Shown here piece by piece: positions 6,728 through 13,395 of a stretch of DNA of 15,733 nt. Within the stretch, counting starts at the first letter, position 1; each line of letters starts with the position of its first letter. This DNA comes from Candidatus Zixiibacteriota bacterium (GTDB taxonomy: Bacteria > Zixibacteria > MSB-5A5 > WJJR01): the NCBI GenBank assembly GCA_014729565.1, contig WJJR01000040.1, forward strand, positions 1 to 15,733. The letters are read 5' to 3'. Both the position numbers and the translations under genes were made by a program. Below the pieces are notes generated by a model. It saw nothing but the letters and a program-made list of their open reading frames with translations, was not told where the DNA came from and made no database searches.

Positions 6728-7408
6728 GTGCGCATCGGGAGTGCCATCTACCAGTTATCGGAGATCCAGCGGACCAGCCGGTCCGCGCGCGTTGAGCGCG
6801 AGCGATCCCGTCCCGTCCACGACAACCAGGACACTCCCGGCGCATCTCGACCGAGGTTGTCAGCGGAGCAGGCTCCCTCCGTCGATAGAACACAACCGAC
6901 ACTAGCGGGATTGCTGCGGGAGCATTTCATCAGCGAAGTGCGCCGACGCGACCGCGATGGTGATGGCTTTCTGAATCGTCGTGAATACGGCGGCGTCGCC
7001 GAGGACTTTCAGCGACTGGATCGTGATGGGGATGGGTTGATCCGGGCGCAGGATCTGATTCAGGAAGCACTGCACCGCAGCCCGCAACTGGCCGACGTCG
7101 TCGCCGGTCGCTGGGCGCCCATCTACAACCGCATACTCAACGCCAGAACTGGGGAAGAAGACGACCTTGTCTCGGCCATCCATCAGGGGGTGGCCGATGT
7201 TGACGATGCCCAAGCCCCTGATCGTCAGGATGTGGCGGGAGCAGGGGCAGGTCATGGCTCTGAGGCCCAGCCAGGTACCCCGACTGAACTCTTCGTGGAG
7301 TTTGTCTCTGAGCATAAGGATCTCACGGGCCTGCACCAGCGACTCCAGGACCTGGCGGACCGCTTAGGCCGTCATCAATCGTATCCGTCGGTTGACCTCA
7401 TCGCCTAG
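6728..7408 (+). CDS. EF-hand domain protein, non-exported
   Basis: A 226-residue protein with a paired EF-hand. Loop 1 is residues 75-86 (DRDGDGFLNRRE) and loop 2 is 98-109 (DRDGDGLIRAQD). Both have Asp at positions 1, 3 and 5, Gly at 6, a hydrophobic residue at 8 and an acidic residue at 12. Loop 2 has Asp rather than the usual Glu at position 12, a change that often weakens Ca2+ preference. Around them are helices (LAGLLREHFISEVRR before, LIQEALHRS after). Residues 1-60 are polar and probably disordered; 155-185 is a Gly/Ala/Asp linker; the C-terminus (185-226) looks helical. There is no signal peptide, lipobox or membrane segment, so as read it is cytoplasmic, unlike many bacterial EF-hand proteins. 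It is divergent from the Wzi-like gene and separated from the HEAT gene by a hairpin. Function unknown. Confidence 0.75.
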   Translation: MRIGSAIYQLSEIQRTSRSARVERERSRPVHDNQDTPGASRPRLSAEQAPSVDRTQPTLAGLLREHFISEVRRRDRDGDGFLNRREYGGVAEDFQRLDRDGDGLIRAQDLIQEALHRSPQLADVVAGRWAPIYNRILNARTGEEDDLVSAIHQGVADVDDAQAPDRQDVAGAGAGHGSEAQPGTPTELFVEFVSEHKDLTGLHQRLQDLADRLGRHQSYPSVDLIA

Positions 7409-7460
7409 CATTGTGTCCCGGAAATCCACTAGGTAAGTGATCCCGTGTCAGCCCGTATGT

Positions 7461-7486
7461 GGCGTCATCCGCCCTCGGGTGACGCC
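7461..7486. terminator. Strong hairpin after the EF-hand gene, possible terminator
   Basis: An 11-bp stem (arms 7461-7471 and 7476-7486, one G-T pair) with a CCCT loop, 52 nt past the EF-hand stop. It is followed on the plus strand only by TTGT, so termination would be weak or factor-assisted. The position fits transcript end or RNA protection for the EF-hand gene. Confidence 0.5.
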
Positions 7487-7784
7487 TTGTCGGGGAGGGA
7501 GATAGCGGTCACACGGGGTCGCGTAACCGCACTACGGACATCACCGGTTTCGTTGACCTGTCTCCAGAACACGACACCAGGCGAGTTGAAATACCCGCAT
7601 CATCGTCGCGTAGGTCCGGATCTTCGCCGGACCGGTGCGGCTAAGAACCGGACCTGCGCGAGGTTACAATTCACTCACTTGGTGGCTGAGTGTGGTCCGG
7701 AAACAAGACACGAATTTTTCAACATGCGCCCTAAAGCGAGACACTGATTAAGCCTACGATTCCGCCGATATCTCCAGTAGTGCC
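7487..7784. other. Non-coding gap before the HEAT gene with alternative stem arms
   Basis: No credible gene is visible. The one plus-strand open frame (7445-7747) has no ribosome site, and its protein has no recognisable or regular pattern. GGTCCGG (7613-7619) can pair either with CCGGACC at 7627-7633 or with a second CCGGACC at 7648-7654, so two mutually exclusive hairpins are possible in the leader of the HEAT gene. I found no good sigma70-like promoter here. Confidence 0.35.
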
Positions 7785-9581
7785 ATGGAGAAGACACGTT
7801 TCATAGATTTCGGTGACGACGAACAGAGAGCGGCGGCTGAGCAGTCGCCGATAATCTCGCGCGTGCGCGAGTTCTGCCACACGTGGGAGCGGGCGGTCAA
7901 GACCGTCTGCCTCTATCCGCCGACAAATCCGCTTCCCGACGAATTCCGTTCCAAGTTCTTCGACGCGCTCGAACGTCTGCTCGATGACGTAGGGGCCATC
8001 AGCTTCGCCGTCACGGACACCGCGCTCACTTACGAGGGCACCGAGGTGCACGGCCATCTCGATTCCGAGGAGAATCTCGCGTTTCTCATGTTTCGCGATG
8101 GCATCAACAAGCTCACGTTCGAGACCGGAGTTGGGAGAGACGAGTCGACACGGTTTCTAAATGCCGTGGCCGATGTTTATTCATCGCCCAATGCCCAGGT
8201 CGATTTGGTGAACCGTCTGTGGCAGGAAGCGCTCCCGCATATCAAGTACCACACCCTCGATCGTGTGGTCGAGGGTGCGTATATCGAACTGGCCGACGAC
8301 GATCTGCTGCATGACCGTCATCGCGAATTCCTTGGTGACGCGGACTCACACGAGGACGGCGATCACGAGTACGAGCAACCGCCGCGGGAGCCGTATGCCG
8401 GCGTTCAGTCCGACCGGTATCAGCACGTGATGGATGTCTTCGGCGACGTGTCCCGTCTGTCCTCGGTGGAACAAGCCGAAGTGCAATCACAGGCCGAGAT
8501 CGAGCCGCCTGAAGCCGCCGAGTTGATGGGCCTCGAGATCATCTTCGACATCCTCCTCATGGCCGATCACCCGCGCATCGTCGAGGATACCATTGCCGTC
8601 ACCGAAAAGCAGTTTTCCGAATCGGTGAAGAGTAACCGCTGGGGCATGGTCCGGTACATTCTGGAACAGTGGAACGAAACAGCGCCGCGAACGCCAGCGA
8701 GTGCTTCAAAACAAATCCAATCGGCCCGATTGCGTGCCGCCGACAATCGTTACTTCGATGCGCTCTCGCAGTATTTGAACGACAACCCGCAGTGTGATTT
8801 GAGTGAAGTGCGCGGCGTATTGCAGGGATTTGGCAGCAGCGCCCTGACACACACCACCGCCATGCTCGGTGTGCTGGAACATCGGTCGGCACGACTCATG
8901 GTCTGTGATTACCTGTCCGAACAGGGCGGCGATGCCATCGACCTGATTGGCGGATTTGTCTACGACAAGCGATGGTTTGTGGTGCGCAACGTTGCGATGG
9001 TGCTGGGCGAGATCGGCAGCCACCGCGCATTGACGTTTCTGAAGCGATCCGCCAAACACGCCGACAGCCGTGTCCGGCTCGAAACGTTGAAGTCGCTTCA
9101 GAATATCGATGCTCCGGAGTCGCACAAGACCATGCTGGAGTACCTCAACGACAATGACGAATCGTTGCGGCGACGCGCCGTTCGTGCCCTGGGGGAGACG
9201 CGATCGCAGATCGTGGCCGACGCGTTGGAACGGCGAATCAACGGTACCACACCGACGAGCCAGAATCCGGAAGCACTGCGTGAACTCTATATTGCCTATG
9301 CGCGCACCGGGGGAGACCAGGCGGTACGGCTGCTGACCGAACTCGCGCGCAAGTCGCCGTTTTTCAGTCGCAAACGGTGGCTGCCGATTCGACTGTCGGC
9401 GATCTATGCCCTTTCGCAATCGCCGGAATGGGAGGCGCGGGCGCAGCTTGCGGAGTTGACCGCGTCACGCACGCGCGAAATCGCACGGGCCGCGCATGAC
9501 GCCGTCGAACGGTGGTCGCATGGTCAAAATGCGAAACACCCCGTACACACCGACACCGATGAGGATGTGTCCGATGCCTGA
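7785..9581 (+). CDS. HEAT-repeat protein with a conserved N-terminal input-type domain
   Basis: A 598-residue soluble protein with three parts. Residues about 25-150 form an N-terminal alpha/beta domain (VCLYPPTNPLPDEF; ISFAVTDTALTYEGTEVHG; LAFLMFRDGINKLTFETGVG) resembling the N-terminus of the next protein. Residues about 165-245 are an acidic, His/Asp/Glu-rich linker. Residues about 250-575 are helical, with recognisable HEAT units in 380-475 (for example WFVVRNVAMVLGEIGS, DSRVRLETLKSLQNI, ESLRRRAVRALGETRS) and a further unit near 535-575. HEAT arrays are protein-binding solenoids. No signal peptide or membrane segment is visible. The ATG lacks a clear Shine-Dalgarno sequence, so the start is less certain than the frame. 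Its stop overlaps the start of the HD-GYP gene by 8 nt, implying coupled translation and a shared job. Probably a scaffold or regulator acting with the HD-GYP protein (inference). Confidence 0.88.
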   Translation: MEKTRFIDFGDDEQRAAAEQSPIISRVREFCHTWERAVKTVCLYPPTNPLPDEFRSKFFDALERLLDDVGAISFAVTDTALTYEGTEVHGHLDSEENLAFLMFRDGINKLTFETGVGRDESTRFLNAVADVYSSPNAQVDLVNRLWQEALPHIKYHTLDRVVEGAYIELADDDLLHDRHREFLGDADSHEDGDHEYEQPPREPYAGVQSDRYQHVMDVFGDVSRLSSVEQAEVQSQAEIEPPEAAELMGLEIIFDILLMADHPRIVEDTIAVTEKQFSESVKSNRWGMVRYILEQWNETAPRTPASASKQIQSARLRAADNRYFDALSQYLNDNPQCDLSEVRGVLQGFGSSALTHTTAMLGVLEHRSARLMVCDYLSEQGGDAIDLIGGFVYDKRWFVVRNVAMVLGEIGSHRALTFLKRSAKHADSRVRLETLKSLQNIDAPESHKTMLEYLNDNDESLRRRAVRALGETRSQIVADALERRINGTTPTSQNPEALRELYIAYARTGGDQAVRLLTELARKSPFFSRKRWLPIRLSAIYALSQSPEWEARAQLAELTASRTREIARAAHDAVERWSHGQNAKHPVHTDTDEDVSDA

Positions 9582-11070
9582 GGCGCCACGGTCGAATCTC
9601 ACCAGCCCGAATGTCGAGGCCGACGAGAAGACGCTGCATCTGCTGAAGTCGCTGTTGTCGGCGTGGCAGGCGGCCGCGATTTATGACCAGAACAACAACG
9701 CGTTCCGGTCGCGTCGCCACGAATTGCGCGAGTCGATGAACGCCGTCGCCCCCGGCGGCGGAACCTGCCGTATCGACTATCAGGGCGGGTACATTTTCTT
9801 TAACGGAACACGCCTGAACTACGACCGCGAGTTCTCCTTTGGCCGCGCGCTCGCCTTCCGGCTTGGAGGACTGCGTCTGGGCAGTCTGAATATCGACACC
9901 GACGTGGCCCCGGAAACGCTGGATCAAGCCCTGTTCGCGTTGGCACAGACCGACACACGTCTGGACGATCCGTTTGCCGCACTGCAGGAGACGTGGACGT
10001 CGCTCGGGATCGACGGGATCAGCATCGAGCCGATGAGCGACTCAGCCGAGGAACAGGAGGACACGCCCGAAAGCGAAGCCGAGCGTGAAGCACGACGCCG
10101 TCGCCGGGCACACGCCATGGTGCAACGGGCGGAGACGGTCGTTCACGAAATGTGGGATCGCGTACGCGACCGCAATTCGTTCGATGCACCGGCCACGCAA
10201 CGCGTGGTGCATTTGTTGATCGATCAGATTGCTCACGACGAACCCGCGCTGATGGAGTTCGCGTCCCTGCGCGATTTTGACGAGTACACCTATTATCACT
10301 CCGTCAGTGTGGCGATTTACTCGATCGCCGTCGGCATTCGACTGGGATTCAACCGTCATCGGCTGACGCAACTTGGGATGGCGGCGTTGTTCCACGACAT
10401 CGGCAAAGTCAAACTCCCGAAGGATCTGATTACCAAACCCGACGAGTTCAACGACGACGACTGGGTTGAGATCAAACGCCACCCGACGCTCGGCGCGCTG
10501 ACATTGGGCAATCTACGGCATATCGATGCCGACACGGCCACCGCGATTGCCGGTGCGTTTGAACATCATCTCCGGATCGACATGACCGGCTATCCGGAAC
10601 TCTCGCAACCGCGGATGCTGCACATCTTCTCACGCATTATTGCCCTGTGCGACGCCTTCGATGCGATGACATCGGGACGTGTGTACCAGAAAGGCCACAT
10701 CTCGCCCGACGAAGCGCTACGTCGTCTCATCCATAAGGGACGACAGTGGTACGATCCGATTGTCGTCAAAGCGCTGGTCAATGTGCTCGGGATTTTCCCG
10801 GTCGGAACGTTGGTGCGGCTGTCGGACAACGCCATGGCCGTTGTCACGCAGTGCAACAACGACGATTTGTATGCGCCCGATGTTCTGATTATTCGCGATT
10901 CGGAGGGCATGCCGGTTCGCCGGATGGCCCGTGTGGCCGGACAAGAGGCCGACTCTCCCGACGCCGCAGCGCATATCACCGAGGTGCTGAACCCGGAGAC
11001 GGAGTGCATCAAGGTTGAGGATTACATCGCATTGAATTACCAGGTACCGGATGAGTTGGCCATCGATTGA
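9574..11070 (+). CDS. HD-GYP domain protein with variant GYP motif
   Basis: A 498-residue protein. HD-GYP proteins hydrolyse cyclic di-GMP or related dinucleotides, or act as catalytically weak sensors. Residues 20-130 form an N-terminal domain like that of the HEAT neighbour (IYDQNNNAFRS; CRIDYQGGYIFFNGTRLNYD; ALAFRLGGLRLGSLNIDTDV). Residues 155-190 are a charged coiled linker. The HD-GYP domain covers about 205-410: YYHSVSVAIYS with His242, LFHDIGKVKLP with His274-Asp275, KRHP with His303, HHLRIDMTGYP at 331-341 and Asp360 in LCDAFDAM. A tail of about 90 residues ends the protein. The canonical signature is HHExxDGxGYP; here Leu replaces Glu and Met replaces Gly. The metal-type His/Asp residues remain, so activity is possible but substrate preference is open. 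The start at 9574 has GAGG 9 nt upstream (9561-9564); further ATGs (for example 9559, 9565) lie inside the HEAT gene. Confidence 0.92.
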   Translation: MPEAPRSNLTSPNVEADEKTLHLLKSLLSAWQAAAIYDQNNNAFRSRRHELRESMNAVAPGGGTCRIDYQGGYIFFNGTRLNYDREFSFGRALAFRLGGLRLGSLNIDTDVAPETLDQALFALAQTDTRLDDPFAALQETWTSLGIDGISIEPMSDSAEEQEDTPESEAEREARRRRRAHAMVQRAETVVHEMWDRVRDRNSFDAPATQRVVHLLIDQIAHDEPALMEFASLRDFDEYTYYHSVSVAIYSIAVGIRLGFNRHRLTQLGMAALFHDIGKVKLPKDLITKPDEFNDDDWVEIKRHPTLGALTLGNLRHIDADTATAIAGAFEHHLRIDMTGYPELSQPRMLHIFSRIIALCDAFDAMTSGRVYQKGHISPDEALRRLIHKGRQWYDPIVVKALVNVLGIFPVGTLVRLSDNAMAVVTQCNNDDLYAPDVLIIRDSEGMPVRRMARVAGQEADSPDAAAHITEVLNPETECIKVEDYIALNYQVPDELAID

Positions 11071-11382
11071 CCCACGCTAATGCAATTTGAATCTGATGGG
11101 GTGCGTTTAAATTGCTCGACGGCTAATTAGAATCGAACCGTTGAGCAGGTAACCAGGGAGCTATTCCTCAGATCATGTCATCCCCGCAAGCACTTCGCGG
11201 GAGCGAAGTGCGCAAGCGGGGATCCAGTGTCTTTGTGTCCCAACCGAGCCGAAAAAACGGATTCCTCCGCCGCAACGGACGCGAATGTGAGGAGGGAATT
11301 CTGGCGACCTAACGGTTGAAGTACCAAAACTTGAAGGTCCGGGATGCACTAATGCAATCGGCAGATACAGTTCACAATCGCC
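11071..11382. other. Convergent intergenic region between HD-GYP gene and lepA
   Basis: 312 nt between two genes that point at each other, with no gene. It contains the palindromic repeat listed separately and an imperfect inverted pair (ATTCCTCC at 11261-11268 against GGAGGGAAT at 11291-11299). No stem followed by a T-run is seen for either gene, so how transcription ends here is unclear; the palindrome might serve both directions. Confidence 0.5.
11180..11223. repeat. Two-tier palindromic extragenic repeat
   Basis: The outer arms ATCCCCGC (11180-11187) and GCGGGGAT (11216-11223) enclose a perfect inner stem, GCACTTCGC (11190-11198) with GCGAAGTGC (11203-11211), capped by GGGA. The outer flanks (GTC before, CCAG after) match the widespread extragenic form GTCATCCCCGC...GCGGGGATCCAG, which is known as a dispersed repeat in many genomes. 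No coding capacity. Confidence 0.7.
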
Positions 11383-13185
11383 CTAGTCCCCGATTTTCAA
11401 GACGGCCAGGAACGCTTCGGGCGGCACATCGATCGATCCCACGCGCTTCATGCGCCGCTTACCTTCTTTTTGCCTTTCCAGAAGTTTGCGCTTACGCGTC
11501 ACGTCACCACCGTACAGTTTCGCGGTGACATCTTTGCGCAGCGGTTTGATCGTCTCGCGCGCGATCGGTTTGCCACCGCCAATGGCGGCTTGAATGACGA
11601 CTTCGAACTGTTGCCGGGGGATCATCTCTCGCAACGTTTCGCACATCTTGCGGCCGATGCGATAGGCACTGTCCCGGGGAACGATGCTGGATAGTGCGTC
11701 GACTGTTTCACCGGCCAAACGCAGTTCCAGTTTCTCCAGTGGACTGGTGCGGAACTCGAGGAAATCATAGTCGAGCGAACCGTAACCACGCGTGACCGAT
11801 TTCAGCCGGTCGTAGTAATCGAACACGATTTCGGCGAGCGGAATATCGAAAATCAACCGCGCCCGTTCACCGGCGACGTACTCGGTGTTCAGGTACTCGC
11901 CGCGTTTGCCTGTCGTGAGGGTCATGACGGGGCCGACGAACTCGTTGGGGACGACGATGTGTGCGCGCACGTACGGTTCGGCGAGCGACTCATAGAGCCC
12001 GCGGTGCGGCACTTCCGACGGGTTGCTGACGCTTGTAACCGTACCATCGGTCATTGTCAGTTCGTAGCGCACATTGGGCACGGTCGCGACAATGTCCTGG
12101 CCAGATTCGCGTAAGAGCCGCTCTTTGACGATTTCCAGGTGCAATAAACCGAGGAAACCGCAGCGAAACCCAAACCCGAGCGCCTGCGACTGCTCCGGCT
12201 CGAACGACAACGAGGAATCGTTCAATCGAAGTTTTTCCAGTGCGGAACGGAGATCGCCGAATTTGTCGGCGTCCGATGGATAAATGCCCGAGAACACCAT
12301 TGGCTTGATCACCTGGAAGCCGGGCAGACGTTCCTTGGCGGGATTGTCAACGGTCGTCATTGTGTCGCCGACCCGCGCTTCGTGGATGTCGCGGATGTGT
12401 GCAGTGACAAAACCCACTTCGCCTGTGTTCAACCGTCCGACTTTGACCGGTGTCAATTGCAGATAGCCCACCTGGTCGGTCTCATGATCACCGGGGTGGG
12501 CGAAAAACTTGATCCGTTTACGCGCATCCAGCGACCCGTCGACGATCCGGACATAGGCGATGACACCGTGATACGAATCGTACTGGGAGTCGAAGACCAG
12601 GGCCCGCAGCGGCGCCTCCGTGTTGCCGAAGGGCGGCGGAACGTGATGAACGATCTCTTCTAACACCGCCTCACAATTCAAGCCGCTCTTGGCTGACACG
12701 CGGATCACCGACTCCGGATCACAGGAGAGCAGTTGAGCGACTTCTTCGGCATAATAGTCGGGGTCGGCGGCGGGGAGATCGATCTTGTTAAGAACCGGGA
12801 TGATCTCCAGGCCGGCCTCGATGGCCAGGTAGGCATTCGCAACTGTTTGGGCCTGAATGCCTTGCGCGGCATCGACGACCAGAATCGCTCCCTCGCACGC
12901 CGACAGGGCTCGCGAGACCTCGTAGTTGAAGTCGACGTGCCCTGGTGTATCGATCAGGTTGAGCGTGTACTCGTTGCCGTCCTTAGAGTTATAGAGCATC
13001 CGGATCGCGTGGGACTTGATCGTGATCCCGCGTTCCTGCTCCAGATCCATGCTGTCGAGTACCTGCTTGCGCATTTTGCGCTCCTCGACTGTCTTGGTCA
13101 GTTCCAGAAGACGGTCGGCCAGGGTCGACTTGCCATGGTCGATGTGGGCGATGATCGAAAAGTTGCGAATGTGGTCCTGCGCCAT
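11383..13185 (-). CDS. lepA: Elongation factor 4 (LepA), translational GTPase
   Basis: A full-length LepA/EF4 of 600 residues, the usual size. It is a ribosome-binding GTPase proposed to remodel or back-translocate stalled ribosomes and to assist initiation or assembly. The G-domain motifs are intact: AHIDHGKST (13-21), RGITI (52-56), DTPGH (79-83), NKID (133-136) and SAK (164-166). The EF-G-like domains II, III and V follow, and then the LepA-specific C-terminal domain with GGKPIARETI and AKLYGGDVTRKRKLLERQK near the end. The ATG has GGGAGG only 3 nt upstream, rather close but purine-rich. It converges on the HD-GYP gene and is insulated from the upstream secreted-protein gene by a terminator. 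Many relatives carry lepA next to lepB (signal peptidase); lepB is not adjacent on its downstream side here. Confidence 0.98.
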   Translation of the reverse strand: MAQDHIRNFSIIAHIDHGKSTLADRLLELTKTVEERKMRKQVLDSMDLEQERGITIKSHAIRMLYNSKDGNEYTLNLIDTPGHVDFNYEVSRALSACEGAILVVDAAQGIQAQTVANAYLAIEAGLEIIPVLNKIDLPAADPDYYAEEVAQLLSCDPESVIRVSAKSGLNCEAVLEEIVHHVPPPFGNTEAPLRALVFDSQYDSYHGVIAYVRIVDGSLDARKRIKFFAHPGDHETDQVGYLQLTPVKVGRLNTGEVGFVTAHIRDIHEARVGDTMTTVDNPAKERLPGFQVIKPMVFSGIYPSDADKFGDLRSALEKLRLNDSSLSFEPEQSQALGFGFRCGFLGLLHLEIVKERLLRESGQDIVATVPNVRYELTMTDGTVTSVSNPSEVPHRGLYESLAEPYVRAHIVVPNEFVGPVMTLTTGKRGEYLNTEYVAGERARLIFDIPLAEIVFDYYDRLKSVTRGYGSLDYDFLEFRTSPLEKLELRLAGETVDALSSIVPRDSAYRIGRKMCETLREMIPRQQFEVVIQAAIGGGKPIARETIKPLRKDVTAKLYGGDVTRKRKLLERQKEGKRRMKRVGSIDVPPEAFLAVLKIGD

Positions 13186-13207
13186 ACTCCTCCCAATAAG
13201 GTCGCCT

Positions 13208-13236
13208 ATAGTACGTTGCCGGACGCTGAACTACAA
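13208..13236 (-). promoter_or_regulatory. Candidate promoter of lepA
   Basis: TTGTAG (13236-13231) and TACTAT (13213-13208) are separated by 17 nt on the minus strand; the -10 matches four of six consensus bases, the -35 three. Transcription would start near 13201, giving a leader of about 15 nt containing GGGAGGAG. It is consistent with lepA being transcribed separately from the terminated gene upstream. Confidence 0.45.
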
Positions 13237-13282
13237 GCGGTCACGGTGAGATTTCCAATTCAACGACGTCAACGATAATGGG

Positions 13283-13314
13283 TCGTAGGGGCGCACATCC
13301 GTGCGCCCCTACGA
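13283..13314. repeat. Perfect GC-rich palindrome, extragenic repeat
   Basis: A 14-bp perfect stem (TCGTAGGGGCGCAC at 13283-13296 with its complement at 13301-13314) and loop ATCC. There is no T-tract. The outer arm (CCCCTACG on the right) is shared with the shorter palindrome at 1433-1457, and the form is that of the well-known dispersed TAGGGGCGCAC-type extragenic repeats. It lies between the terminator of the secreted-protein gene and the lepA promoter. Confidence 0.7.
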
Positions 13315-13331
13315 TCAGGCTGTACTGAGGG

Positions 13332-13371
13332 CAACAAAACGCCCCCGGTCCGACGGGGAGGACCGGGGGCG
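13332..13371 (-). terminator. Rho-independent terminator of the secreted PKD protein gene
   Basis: A perfect 12-bp GC-rich stem (13340-13351 with 13360-13371) and 8-nt loop, followed on the minus strand by TTTTGTTG (13339-13332). It starts 25 nt past the stop codon at 13396 and should block read-through into lepA. Confidence 0.92.
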
Positions 13372-13395
13372 CAAACTGCCTGCTGTGGGGGCGAG

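Noticed and set aside
7445..7747. Plus-strand open frame of 100 codons in the gap before the HEAT gene
   Set aside because: It starts before the strong hairpin at 7461-7486 and reads through it, has no Shine-Dalgarno sequence and no recognisable protein pattern.
8706..9419. Minus-strand open frame of 237 codons inside the HEAT gene
   Set aside because: It lies antisense to recognisable HEAT units and has Arg/Gln/Val-rich shadow composition.
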